Part shown: piece after piece, positions 29,065 through 35,811 of the stretch
Layout of the letters: every line of letters begins with the position of its first letter
Position numbering within the stretch: the stretch's first letter is position 1
Source of the DNA: Pseudoalteromonas denitrificans DSM 6059
Lineage (GTDB): Bacteria > Pseudomonadota > Gammaproteobacteria > Enterobacterales > Alteromonadaceae
NCBI RefSeq assembly: GCF_900112265.1
Contig: NZ_FOLO01000035.1
Span: forward strand, 1-51,962
Reading direction: 5' to 3'
DNA length: 51,962 bases
The notes under the pieces: model-generated
Told to the model about the DNA's origin: nothing
Databases searched by the model: none
The model's input: only the letters and a program-made list of their open reading frames with translations
Translations under genes and position numbers: made by a program

Positions 29065-30561
29065 TTATTTACCAATAAAACGTTTTAACTCTTTAATGCT
29101 TTCAACTAAAAAAGGTACATCGAACTTTTTATCAAGTACAAATCCTTGGGCTGCAGATATATTTTTATATGATCCATCGGCTTCAATCAAGGTTATTTTA
29201 TCTTTTTTATAAGCTATGAATACCCCTTGAGTATAATTTATTCCAGAATCGTCATTATTCTGATAAATATTTTTACCAATAAGGCTTTGCGCTACTAATT
29301 TGTCACATTGCCAATACTCGTTAATGACTGTTGCAAGTAAATCCATAGGTTGAATTAAATGATTTGCATTGGTGAGTTTTTTATCGTTTATAAATACAGA
29401 GCCAACAATCGCTGGGATTGCTTGTTGTTCAGCAAGTGCCAAAGCAATAATATGCTTAGAGTTTGGTCTTGCTATTGTATCTTTGTCTGCTGCAACAATG
29501 CGTAGAGGTGCTTGGTTATTACTTGTTATATATTGAAAATCTTTTAAATTATCAATAAAAAGTGCATTTTCAGCTGTATCCCATGCCGGATTAACCTTTT
29601 GTTCTAAAATAGGCTTTTTATAAAATGCAGGTAATCCATAAATAAGGTTAAATATTGCATCTTGATGTGATGTAGGTTGCAAAAACAACTTAAGTTCTGT
29701 GAGCGGTATTTCAAAAGATTGCTGAAACTTTGTTAATTCAGCGTTATTTTTGAAAACTAATATATCAGTTAATGCTCGGTTTTGAGTACCACACTGAGGC
29801 AGATTTTTTGGTAATAAATAAGCTGATTGTGTGGTTTTTAACTTTTCACTTTTAGCCTGTTCATATACATCTAAATCAAGCAGGTTATTTTTAGCTAATA
29901 AACTTTTTGCCGTTGTAGGATAAGATAAAGGCAAAATATTATCTTGTTTTGTAATATCAAATTTAAAGTTTGCATCGGCCCAAATGTGTATCAAGTGACT
30001 AGACGCAAAACAAAATAATAAAATAACGGTGAAAAATTTACCAAATGTTAGCTCTTTTAATTTATTAAGATGTTTCCAACTGTAGTTACTGACTATGAGT
30101 TCAAAACTTAAAATTATGAATACTAAAGCGCCCGATAAAAAAGTGGCGACTACGGGAGAGCTTGAAATTGTATGCCAAATTAAAGAAATAATTTGCGGTA
30201 ACGCTGAACTGCTAATATGGTAACCTAAGTTATAATAGACATAGGCATCAAAGGCCATAGTCGATGCACCTAAGGTGGCAAGTACCGCTGCCATACCTCG
30301 AATATGTCTGGGATAGGGAAATATTAGACTTAACGGAAATACTGTAAGCACAAAACTTAAAAAGGTGATAAATCCAATATGGCCTAACCAAGTTAATACC
30401 ATGTATATTGAGCCCATACCTGTTTTTGGGCTTGAATCGGAAAATAAATAACCAAGACTAATTACGAGTGCAAGGCAAATATTGGCAAATGTAAACCAAT
30501 GGCCCCAACTTAATAATTGGCTCGCTTTAGATGAAAACGGGCTTTGTGTAGATAGATTCAT
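29065..30561 (-). CDS. YejM/PbgA-like inner-membrane protein with shortened C-domain
   Basis: 498-residue protein with a five-TM N-terminal DUF3413 domain (TM segments at about 20-40, 52-75, 85-105, 137-160, 175-192). The periplasmic C-terminal half keeps traces of the sulfatase-like domain of YejM (FNLIYGLPAFYKKPIL, QPMDLLATVINEYW). It lacks the usual metal-binding pattern and is shorter than the roughly 586-residue E. coli YejM, which senses lipopolysaccharide and controls LpxC turnover through LapB. The neighbouring YejL and YejK genes confirm the locus. I infer a divergent YejM whose C-domain has lost enzyme-like features. Confidence 0.75.
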   Translation of the reverse strand: MNLSTQSPFSSKASQLLSWGHWFTFANICLALVISLGYLFSDSSPKTGMGSIYMVLTWLGHIGFITFLSFVLTVFPLSLIFPYPRHIRGMAAVLATLGASTMAFDAYVYYNLGYHISSSALPQIISLIWHTISSSPVVATFLSGALVFIILSFELIVSNYSWKHLNKLKELTFGKFFTVILLFCFASSHLIHIWADANFKFDITKQDNILPLSYPTTAKSLLAKNNLLDLDVYEQAKSEKLKTTQSAYLLPKNLPQCGTQNRALTDILVFKNNAELTKFQQSFEIPLTELKLFLQPTSHQDAIFNLIYGLPAFYKKPILEQKVNPAWDTAENALFIDNLKDFQYITSNNQAPLRIVAADKDTIARPNSKHIIALALAEQQAIPAIVGSVFINDKKLTNANHLIQPMDLLATVINEYWQCDKLVAQSLIGKNIYQNNDDSGINYTQGVFIAYKKDKITLIEADGSYKNISAAQGFVLDKKFDVPFLVESIKELKRFIGK

Positions 30562-30619
30562 GTATTTATTTACCGACTAATTTAGCTAACCTGAAGTAGT
30601 ATAACAATTTTATATTTTA

Positions 30620-30832
30620 TTACTTTACAGATTGTGTAAGTACATTAGCAAAGTTTTTGGTTAATTCTGCACGTTGAGGTTCAGGAACATGTTCTTTTAC
30701 GATATGAGTGATAGCATTACCTAAGCACATTAAGCTAAGATCAACCGGAGCTTTATGTTTTGAAAGCACACCTATAAGTTCATCTATAATAGTTTCGACT
30801 TCTTTATTGGTGTATTTTGATAATATTGGCAT
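30620..30832 (-). CDS. yejL: YejL family protein (UPF0352)
   Basis: 70-residue protein matching the small YejL/DUF1414 family: MPILSKYTNKEVETIIDELI, then VLSKHKAPVDLSLMCLGNAI and a C-terminal TNFANVLTQS-like helix (here KNFANVLTQSVK). Members form small helical dimers of unknown function. It is conserved between yejK and yejM in gammaproteobacteria, exactly as here, 58 bp from the YejM-like start. Confidence 0.9.
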   Translation of the reverse strand: MPILSKYTNKEVETIIDELIGVLSKHKAPVDLSLMCLGNAITHIVKEHVPEPQRAELTKNFANVLTQSVK

Positions 30833-30894
30833 TTATAAATTCTACGATAAAAAAAATTATTTGAATATTAACATTTGAGGCGCGAAAAACAAAG

Positions 30895-31908
30895 ATGACA
30901 ACTGAAGTTCAAAAGCTAGTCGTTCATTATGTCGACAAAAAAGACGAAAAAATTGAAATTCATTTACGAAATGATGAAATGATAGTGAATGATAAGGTCA
31001 ATATTTTCATTGAACAGCTTCACCATGCCTATAACGGCAAACCAGGAAAAGGGTTTTGTGGTTTTAGTGGAGATAAAAACGCCACAGTTGCAACTGCGAT
31101 GCAAAGCTATCGTATGGGTGAATTGCATTTTTGGAATATGACAGAGCAAGCAACTGAAATTTTAAAAGAAGAGTTAAATAAATATGCGTTTAATGAAACA
31201 GGCTATTTGATCTTTTGTCATTACCAATATGTTGCAACTGACTATATGTTAATCGCTATGGTTAATATTAAAGATCATTACTCAATTACATCTGAGCTTG
31301 ATTTAGCTGCATCACGACATTTAGATATTAGCAGGATGCAATTAGCTGCGCGTATTGACTTACAGCAATGGTCAGCAGATCCAGAATCTAACCGTTACAT
31401 TTCTTTTATTAAGGGGCGAGCTGGGCGTAAAGTGGCTGACTTCTTTTTAGACTTTTTAGGGTGTGACGAAGGTATCGACGCAAAACAACAAAGTACAGTG
31501 ATGTTAGAGGCCGTAGAAGATTATTTAAGCGAACAAGAGTATGACAAACAGGAAAAAACAGACTTACGTAAGCAAGTTTTTGATTACTGTACAGACTGTG
31601 TGAGCACAGGCTCCGATGCACAAGTCAATACTTTATCTGATACCATTAGTAAAGGTGATGGTGTCGATTTTGATACTTTTTATAAAGAGCAAAGCTACGA
31701 ATTAGAAGAAAGTTTTCCAGTTGATAAAAAAACAGTCACTAGCATGGTGAAGTTCTCTGGTATGGGAGCGGGTGTGAGTGTTAGTTTTGAACGTAAACAT
31801 TTAGGTGAGCGTATTCATTATAATGAACACTCAGATACTTTAACTATCCAAGGCGTACCACCTAACTTAAAAGATCAGTTATTAAAATACTTATCTGAAA
31901 ATAATTAA
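30895..31908 (+). CDS. yejK: Nucleoid-associated protein YejK/NdpA
   Basis: 337-residue protein of the 37-kDa nucleoid-associated family. Typical stretches are YNGKPGKGFCGFSGD, DYMLIAMVNIKDHYSI, LDLAASRHLDISRMQLAARI and YISFIKGRAGRKVADFFLDF. It is found on the nucleoid in E. coli, and its exact role is unclear. It is divergent from yejL with a 62-bp shared promoter region. It marks the conserved chromosomal boundary before the phage-tail island. Confidence 0.93.
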   Translation: MTTEVQKLVVHYVDKKDEKIEIHLRNDEMIVNDKVNIFIEQLHHAYNGKPGKGFCGFSGDKNATVATAMQSYRMGELHFWNMTEQATEILKEELNKYAFNETGYLIFCHYQYVATDYMLIAMVNIKDHYSITSELDLAASRHLDISRMQLAARIDLQQWSADPESNRYISFIKGRAGRKVADFFLDFLGCDEGIDAKQQSTVMLEAVEDYLSEQEYDKQEKTDLRKQVFDYCTDCVSTGSDAQVNTLSDTISKGDGVDFDTFYKEQSYELEESFPVDKKTVTSMVKFSGMGAGVSVSFERKHLGERIHYNEHSDTLTIQGVPPNLKDQLLKYLSENN

Positions 31909-31914
31909 TCTGTG

Positions 31915-31957
31915 AGGTCGAACTTGACCTGTTAAATTAGGCTAAAAATATTATGAT
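31915..31957 (+). promoter_or_regulatory. Leader 1 promoter with AGGTC-N6-GACCT operator
   Basis: AGGTC (31915-31919), N6 GAACTT and GACCT (31926-31930) form a palindrome that contains TTGACC (31924-31929). A TATGAT -10 box follows at 31952-31957, 22 nt after TTGACC. That is too long for a normal -35/-10 pair, but it puts the palindrome centre near -42 relative to the expected start, the place of a class II activator. The same layout with identical spacing occurs at 34026, 35039 and 39974. Downstream is AATTATGCTAAAC, a near copy of AATTAGGCTAAAA just upstream of the -10. Confidence 0.75.
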
Positions 31958-32028
31958 TTAATTATGCTAAACAAGCTGATGACATAAAAAGTTACTTCGG
32001 CTTGTAAATTAATTATAAAATAATACAG

Positions 32029-32061
32029 AACCCGAAGGCTAATAACCTATCGGGTTTTTTT
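32029..32061 (+). terminator. Leader 1 terminator-type hairpin before the first endolysin
   Basis: AACCCGA (32029-32035) pairs with TCGGGTT (32050-32056), followed by a run of T up to 32061, only 4 nt before the endolysin ATG. The loop contains GGCTAATAAC, shared with the hairpin at 35358. The hairpin lies about 70-100 nt after the predicted transcription start, so it should block transcription unless antiterminated. It also occupies the ribosome-binding zone, where no separate Shine-Dalgarno sequence is visible. Confidence 0.75.
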
Positions 32062-32065
32062 AACT

Positions 32066-32476
32066 ATGAAACGTGCTCTGGAACAAATAAAAAAACATGA
32101 AGGGTTTAACCGTCATCCTTACAGCAATGATTCAAATACACTTAGTATTGGATATGGTAGAAAGCTTGATACTTTAGGGATCTCACAAGAGGAAGCTGAG
32201 GTTTTATTAGCAAATGATCTTAGTTTTTTGCAAAACATCATACAAATATCAGTTAATACAAAAAAGTGTAACTCCCCGCGTATGGCTGCACTGGTTGCGC
32301 TTTCATATAATTTGGGGTTTGATGGTTTAATGAATTTTAAACGTACTTTAGAATCTGTAGAAAAAGGCAGCTTTGACTGTATTTCAAGTGAATTACTGCA
32401 TAGTCATTGGGCGCGAAAGGCACCTATGAGAGCTGTTGAGCTGATCTTACAAATGGAAACAGGTAAGTGGCAATAA
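32066..32476 (+). CDS. GH24 endolysin paralogue with altered triad
   Basis: 136-residue T4-type lysozyme fold (HEGFNRHPYSNDSNTLSIGY; NSPRMAALVALSYNLGFDGL). The GH24 triad is Glu, 8 residues, Asp/Cys, 5 residues, Thr. Here the positions give Glu12, Asn21 and Ser27, so two of three residues are substituted; Asp22 sits one position off. The paralogue at 35392 has the canonical Glu-Cys-Thr. No signal or SAR segment is visible, so a holin would be needed for export. The first gene after yejK, it sits alone behind leader 1 and converges on the repressor gene. Confidence 0.8.
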   Translation: MKRALEQIKKHEGFNRHPYSNDSNTLSIGYGRKLDTLGISQEEAEVLLANDLSFLQNIIQISVNTKKCNSPRMAALVALSYNLGFDGLMNFKRTLESVEKGSFDCISSELLHSHWARKAPMRAVELILQMETGKWQ

Positions 32477-32492
32477 AAATTAATAGCATAAT

Positions 32493-32542
32493 TTGATGAT
32501 TGATAATCTTCATTTTAAAAGCCCTCAATCATCAATCATCAA
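32493..32542. terminator. Hairpin between convergent endolysin and repressor genes
   Basis: TTGATGATTGAT (32493-32504) pairs with ATCAATCATCAA (32531-32542). The second arm is part of a short ATCA-type repeat and is followed by AATCAAAAAA. This AT-rich stem lies between two convergent genes and could end both transcripts. The loop is about 26 nt, so efficiency is uncertain. Confidence 0.5.
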
Positions 32543-32556
32543 TCAAAAAATCGTCT

Positions 32557-33327
32557 TTATGCTAAGTCTTTACCTATCCATACCACTTTACCAATGATTT
32601 CTAATTGTTCTAATTCGTCAGGTTTTAAGAGTTGATCTATATATTCTTTATTATCACTGATCAGCCTTACTGAACCATCAATATATTGTTGAAGTCGTTT
32701 TGCATATAGTTCTTCACCAATTCTAATAACATAAATGAGGCCTTCACTGAGTTTTTTATCCGATAAGTCTACAAGAATCGTATTGTTATTGTGGATAGTA
32801 GGCTCCATGGAGTCGCCTTTAGCAAATACCACTGCTAGCTGACTACTTACGAGGTGCTTGTAATCAAGCCATTTTTTTCTAAATGCCAGATGTCGTTTAA
32901 TTTGAGCATCGCCATTAAAAGCTCCGTGGCCTGTACTAACTGAAATGTGATAACCAGGGATCAAAGCAAATTCTTCGTTAAACTCAGATAACTCGATGCT
33001 TGCGCAATCATATGAGCCTTGGTTTTGAGCTGTTGCATATTTTTCTTGGTCGGCTTCAACGCCTTTAATTAACCAAAGAAAATCAACCTTTGCTTGCTCA
33101 GCTATTTTTTCAACAACACTGAGTTTTGGATCTTCACCTTTTAATATTCTACGCAAAGTACCTTCTGACACATCTATTTTTAACGCAAAAGAACGAATGC
33201 TATCGGGCTCTATCGCTTTTTTTACGCGTTCAGAAAGTGTTTCCATTGCAAAATGGTGTGCTTCACTTGGTGTGATTGTTTCTGAATCAAGTTGCCGATT
33301 GTTGCTTTTCTTAATTAATTTAGCCAC
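32557..33327 (-). CDS. S24-type phage repressor (CI/PrtR-like)
   Basis: 256-residue regulator. The N-terminal HTH (about 32-88) contains IRSFALKIDVSEGTLRRILKG. The C-terminal S24 domain has the catalytic Ser173 in AKGDSMEPT and Lys210 in YAKRLQ. Self-cleavage in LexA/CI relatives occurs at Ala-Gly about 40 residues before the serine; here that place reads STGHG (Thr132-Gly133), so RecA-triggered cleavage may be altered. It is divergent from the small HTH gene at 33623 and should bind the TTACGCA sites between them. This is the arrangement of the PrtR repressor in R-type pyocin loci. Confidence 0.85.
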   Translation of the reverse strand: MAKLIKKSNNRQLDSETITPSEAHHFAMETLSERVKKAIEPDSIRSFALKIDVSEGTLRRILKGEDPKLSVVEKIAEQAKVDFLWLIKGVEADQEKYATAQNQGSYDCASIELSEFNEEFALIPGYHISVSTGHGAFNGDAQIKRHLAFRKKWLDYKHLVSSQLAVVFAKGDSMEPTIHNNNTILVDLSDKKLSEGLIYVIRIGEELYAKRLQQYIDGSVRLISDNKEYIDQLLKPDELEQLEIIGKVVWIGKDLA

Positions 33328-33446
33328 TTAACTAATACCTTACGTTATAAAAATTTTATCCATTTAATGTGTTAGCTCAAACGCTATCAATTAAAAGCTA
33401 ATTTTAGAGTGAGATGAATCGATTTTAAATTTATAAATACATTATT

Positions 33447-33600
33447 TTACGCACAAAGCAAAAAGTTGTTGTAATGCGTCATAAATGGAATTATATTATT
33501 TCAAAAGTTACGCACCACTTGATGCTAATCAGACTTTTGTATTTTATATTTTACGCAATGCGTATGCAATGAATGATTATACACAAGTAAATGCGTGTAA
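33447..33600 (+). promoter_or_regulatory. TTACGCA-type operator cluster, repressor/HTH intergenic region
   Basis: The divergent 295-bp region holds a 13-bp palindrome TACGCA-A-TGCGTA (33552-33564) next to a TATATT box (33545-33550). Several half or variant sites are also present: TTACGCAC at 33447-33454 and 33508-33515, AATGCGTC near 33473-33480 and ATGCGTGTAA at 33591-33600. I infer these are operators of the S24 repressor controlling itself and the HTH gene. Spacing is irregular, so the exact operator length cannot be fixed by eye. Confidence 0.55.
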
Positions 33601-33622
33601 CAAATAAGCTAAGGAGCAAGGA

Positions 33623-33895
33623 ATGAATCTACCAGCAGGAAACTCTCAATTTACACCGATTAATAGAACACCAAAAGGTTCTGATATCTTGAGGTATGCA
33701 AGAAAGTTCAGGGGGTATACTCAAGCAGAGTCTGCTGCCTATTACGGTATTGAAGAGCGTACATTACGTCGATGGGAAAATAACGAATTTAATCCGAAAT
33801 GGAATGATGTTATTGGCTTAATTGAAGATGTATATGCTTTAAAAGTGATTAAAGTCATCGAAGATTTAAGCACAGCTTCATCATTTCATAGTTAA
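33623..33895 (+). CDS. Small HTH regulator A (XRE-like)
   Basis: 90-residue DNA-binding protein. The HTH is KFRGYTQAESAAYYGIEERTLRRWE, an XRE-type core with the recognition helix around EERTLRRW. Over a 70-residue stretch it differs from the second copy at 34346 in only six positions. The start follows a strong AAGGAGCAAGG site. It is probably repressed by the divergent S24 protein. By position it matches the activator slot (PrtN-like) of R-pyocin loci, although it is not a recognisable PrtN by sequence. It is a candidate to bind the AGGTC-N6-GACCT palindromes, unproven. Confidence 0.75.
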   Translation: MNLPAGNSQFTPINRTPKGSDILRYARKFRGYTQAESAAYYGIEERTLRRWENNEFNPKWNDVIGLIEDVYALKVIKVIEDLSTASSFHS

Positions 33896-34025
33896 TTTGT
33901 TCTTGTTCCACATCAAAATTTTTAAGAAGTTCATGACTTACTCTAGCTTGATTTGTTTCTAATAATTTGTGATTAGAAATGAATGTATTTTAATAAACGA
34001 TAAATGAGACCCTTTTTTAGGGATA

Positions 34026-34068
34026 AGGTCGAAATTGACCTGTTTTAATTAAATGAAAAGTCTATCAT
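34026..34068 (+). promoter_or_regulatory. Leader 2 promoter with AGGTC-N6-GACCT operator
   Basis: AGGTC (34026-34030), N6 GAAATT, GACCT (34037-34041). TTGACC is at 34035-34040 and, after 22 nt, the -10-like TATCAT is at 34063-34068. The following bases TTTAGGTACGCTTAAC resemble those after the -10 in leaders 1 and 4 (TTTA, then GCT and A). The gap 33896-34345 otherwise holds a small hairpin (TTTCTAAT 33956-33963 with ATTAGAAA 33972-33979) and the leader 2 terminator. Confidence 0.72.
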
Positions 34069-34131
34069 TTAGGTACGCTTAACTGAGTCATAAAACATTG
34101 TAATTTAAAAAGTATTTTAATCTCTTGGTTG

Positions 34132-34172
34132 AAATGTGCCGTGTTTTTCTTAATAGAATACAGCACATTTTT
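34132..34172 (+). terminator. Leader 2 terminator-type hairpin
   Basis: AAATGTGC (34132-34139) pairs with GCACATTT (34063+ region, exactly 34163-34170), extended inward by TGT/ACA after a two-base bulge and followed by a short T-run. It lies about 60 nt after the predicted start of leader 2 and 170 bp before HTH gene B, so it would separate the promoter from the HTH B-antiterminator pair. Confidence 0.6.
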
Positions 34173-34345
34173 CGCCTAGTTTTTTTGCGCTTAATTAACA
34201 TTTTCATTGGTAACTCACGTTAACTTTATTAAACGTTAGGGATCAGCCTCAGTCTTTGGATTTAGGGGCTAAAAAAGCAATCTTGTAGTACTTGAGTGCG
34301 ACATTACAAAGCTCAAAGCTGCACAAAATAAATATAGGTTATGGA

Positions 34346-34618
34346 ATGAATCAATTTGCAGTACCAAATGATCCAGCTCTTATTAGTAGAACACCTAAAG
34401 GGGCTGATATTTTAAAATATGCAAGAAAGTTTAGAGGTTATACCCAAGCTGAATCAGCAGCTTCTTATGGCATTGAAGAACGCACATTACGCCGATGGGA
34501 AAATAACGAGTTTAACCCTAAGTGGAATGATGTTATTGGATTAATTGAAGATGTATATTCGCTTAAAGTTATAAAGGTAATTGAGGAGCTGAGTTTTGGA
34601 ACAACAAATAACAATTAA
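34346..34618 (+). CDS. Small HTH regulator B (XRE-like), duplicate of A
   Basis: 90-residue protein, the same length as copy A and almost identical from residue 15 onward, with the same HTH (EERTLRRWENNEFNPKWNDV). The N-termini differ (MNQFAVPND against MNLPAGNSQF). I chose ATG 34346 by alignment with copy A; a TTG at 34292 would add 18 residues. It lies downstream of leader 2 and overlaps the Q-like gene by 23 nt, so it is translationally linked to it. Its relation to copy A may be one of dosage, heterodimers or feedback. Confidence 0.75.
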   Translation: MNQFAVPNDPALISRTPKGADILKYARKFRGYTQAESAASYGIEERTLRRWENNEFNPKWNDVIGLIEDVYSLKVIKVIEELSFGTTNNN

Positions 34619-34946
34619 AGAGTTAAGAAAAAACTTAAAAATGTGGGGACGTTTCTGGCGAAGCAAAGAAACAATTCAAGGATTCGCTACAACATCTATT
34701 AATGAAAGAAGCGACCAAACTTTTTCAAATCGTAATCACTCTGAAAATATTTTTGTACCACACATGATAGAAGCCTTAACACATAAAATGTCACAGCTAA
34801 GACCTGAGTGCATCCGTGCATTACGTGCGCGTTATATTCATGAAGCACCTTTAAAAGAAGCTGCGATATTATTAGGTTTTGAATCAAAACGTTCTGCTGA
34901 ATTTTGGTTAGTTAAAGCTGAGCGTGAAATGTTGAGTCAAATGTAA
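34596..34946 (+). CDS. Q-like phage antitermination protein
   Basis: 116-residue protein with the layout of the small phage antitermination Q family: an early WGRFWRSKETIQGFATTS segment (families of this type have WG-W-R followed by a G-Y/F-S motif) and a C-terminal HTH-like part CIRALRARYIHEAPLKEAAILLG. The start is TTG 34596, supported by GAGGAG at 34583-34588. Antiterminator Q proteins load on RNA polymerase at specific promoters and read through downstream terminators. Four promoter-hairpin leaders of that form lie in this island. A RinA/ArpU-like late activator is the alternative. Confidence 0.6.
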   Translation: MEQQITIKELRKNLKMWGRFWRSKETIQGFATTSINERSDQTFSNRNHSENIFVPHMIEALTHKMSQLRPECIRALRARYIHEAPLKEAAILLGFESKRSAEFWLVKAEREMLSQM

Positions 34947-35038
34947 GTTGTTATTTCAAAGTATTATTTATCTCTTCAACAAAGTGGAAGTTAAATAGGT
35001 ATTTTTTAAGTTGGTTCAAATCATCTTATTTTAGAGGT

Positions 35039-35081
35039 AGGGCAGAGTTGACCTCTTAATTTAAATTTAAATCATTATGAT
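35039..35081 (+). promoter_or_regulatory. Leader 3 promoter with variant operator
   Basis: AGGGC (35039-35043, one mismatch to AGGTC), N6 AGAGTT, GACCT (35050-35054). TTGACC is at 35048-35053 and, 22 nt later, TATGAT at 35076-35081. Just downstream is a second palindrome, AGGTCT-TAACCC-AGACCT (35098-35115), which could be another protein site or an early RNA hairpin. The leader then runs about 275 nt to the second endolysin, interrupted by a MITE-like element. Confidence 0.7.
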
Positions 35082-35114
35082 ACCTCTAAAGTGCGAAAGG
35101 TCTTAACCCAGACC

Positions 35115-35326
35115 TGATACCAATTCCATAAAATATGTGATCATTCTAAATGGACTAAATATACAATAGCTGCGTTACTTTTAATCCTCATAGCCCGCTA
35201 TTACTCAATCAGGTGCCTTGCCTGCACTGATGCAGGTACTTAGATTTAGTTTGGAACTATAAATCTGTGTTCTTGAAAATTTATCCATATCTATATTTGA
35301 GCACTCACTAAAAAGAGTTGGTACTA
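35115..35326. mobile_element. MITE-like element in leader 3
   Basis: A stretch of about 210 bp bounded by imperfect inverted ends: TACCAATTC at 35118-35126 and GAGTTGGTA at 35315-35323 (eight of nine pair). The inside (CAATAGCTGCGTTACTTTTA, ATAGCCCGCTATTAC, then TGCCTTGCCTG) matches my memory of a short non-coding element repeated in Colwellia-type genomes. It has no coding capacity. Target duplication was not clear. It separates the leader 3 promoter from its hairpin. Confidence 0.45.
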
Positions 35327-35357
35327 CATCTTAAAATGCTTAATTTACTTTTATAGG

Positions 35358-35390
35358 AACTCAACGGCTAATAACTGTATGAGTTTTTTT
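35358..35390 (+). terminator. Leader 3 terminator-type hairpin at the endolysin start
   Basis: AACTCA (35358-35363) pairs with TGAGTT (35380-35385), followed by T to 35391 and then the endolysin ATG at 35392. The loop core GGCTAATAAC equals that of the leader 1 hairpin, while the stem bases differ in a paired way. The GAG in the 3' arm is the only possible Shine-Dalgarno sequence, so folding would also limit translation. Confidence 0.65.
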
Positions 35391-35391
35391 T

Positions 35392-35811
35392 ATGTCTATT
35401 CAAAATACTGTTGAACAAGTTAAAAAACACGAAGGTTTCAGACAACACCCTTATTATTGTACCGCTGAAAAACTCACCATAGGTTATGGGCGTAATTTAG
35501 ATGATGTTGGTATATCAAAACAAGAAGCGGAGACATTATTACTAAATGATCTCACACTTCGTAAAGCAGGCATTAAACGAAATGTTGATACCCGATATTG
35601 TAATGCCGCCCGTTTTGCTGTGCTGCTAAATATGGCATATAACTTAGGTTTAGAGGGCTTATTAGCCTTTAAAAAAACAATGAGTTATATAGAAGTGGGT
35701 GAATTTGAACAAGCTGCAGCAGAAATGCTTAACAGTCGCTGGGCAAAACAATTACCAAAGCGTTCACACGAACTTTCTTTGCAGATGAAAACTGGGGAGT
35801 GGCAGTCTTAA
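35392..35811 (+). CDS. GH24 endolysin (lysozyme)
   Basis: 139-residue T4-type lysozyme with the full Glu-8-Cys-5-Thr triad: Glu14 in KKHEGFRQHPYY, Cys23 and Thr29 in KLTIGYGRNLDD. FAVLLNMAYNLGLEGL and the C-terminal SRWAKQLPKRSHEL complete the fold. It degrades peptidoglycan when the particle is released. No export signal is seen; it depends on the holin that follows, with TAATG overlap of its stop and the holin start. It opens the lysis part of the leader 3 transcript. Confidence 0.9.
   Translation: MSIQNTVEQVKKHEGFRQHPYYCTAEKLTIGYGRNLDDVGISKQEAETLLLNDLTLRKAGIKRNVDTRYCNAARFAVLLNMAYNLGLEGLLAFKKTMSYIEVGEFEQAAAEMLNSRWAKQLPKRSHELSLQMKTGEWQS

Noticed and set aside
31924..31957. Ordinary sigma-70 promoter with -35 TTGACC
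   Set aside because: The 22-nt spacing to TATGAT is too long for a standard pair and is identical in all four leaders, so an activator-type layout fits better.
31909..32065. Phage attachment site at the yejK junction
   Set aside because: No tRNA, no integrase and no visible direct repeat; the right end of the island is outside the window.
34292..34345. TTG-initiated N-terminal extension of HTH B
   Set aside because: Alignment with copy A and equal length (90 residues) support ATG 34346 as the start.
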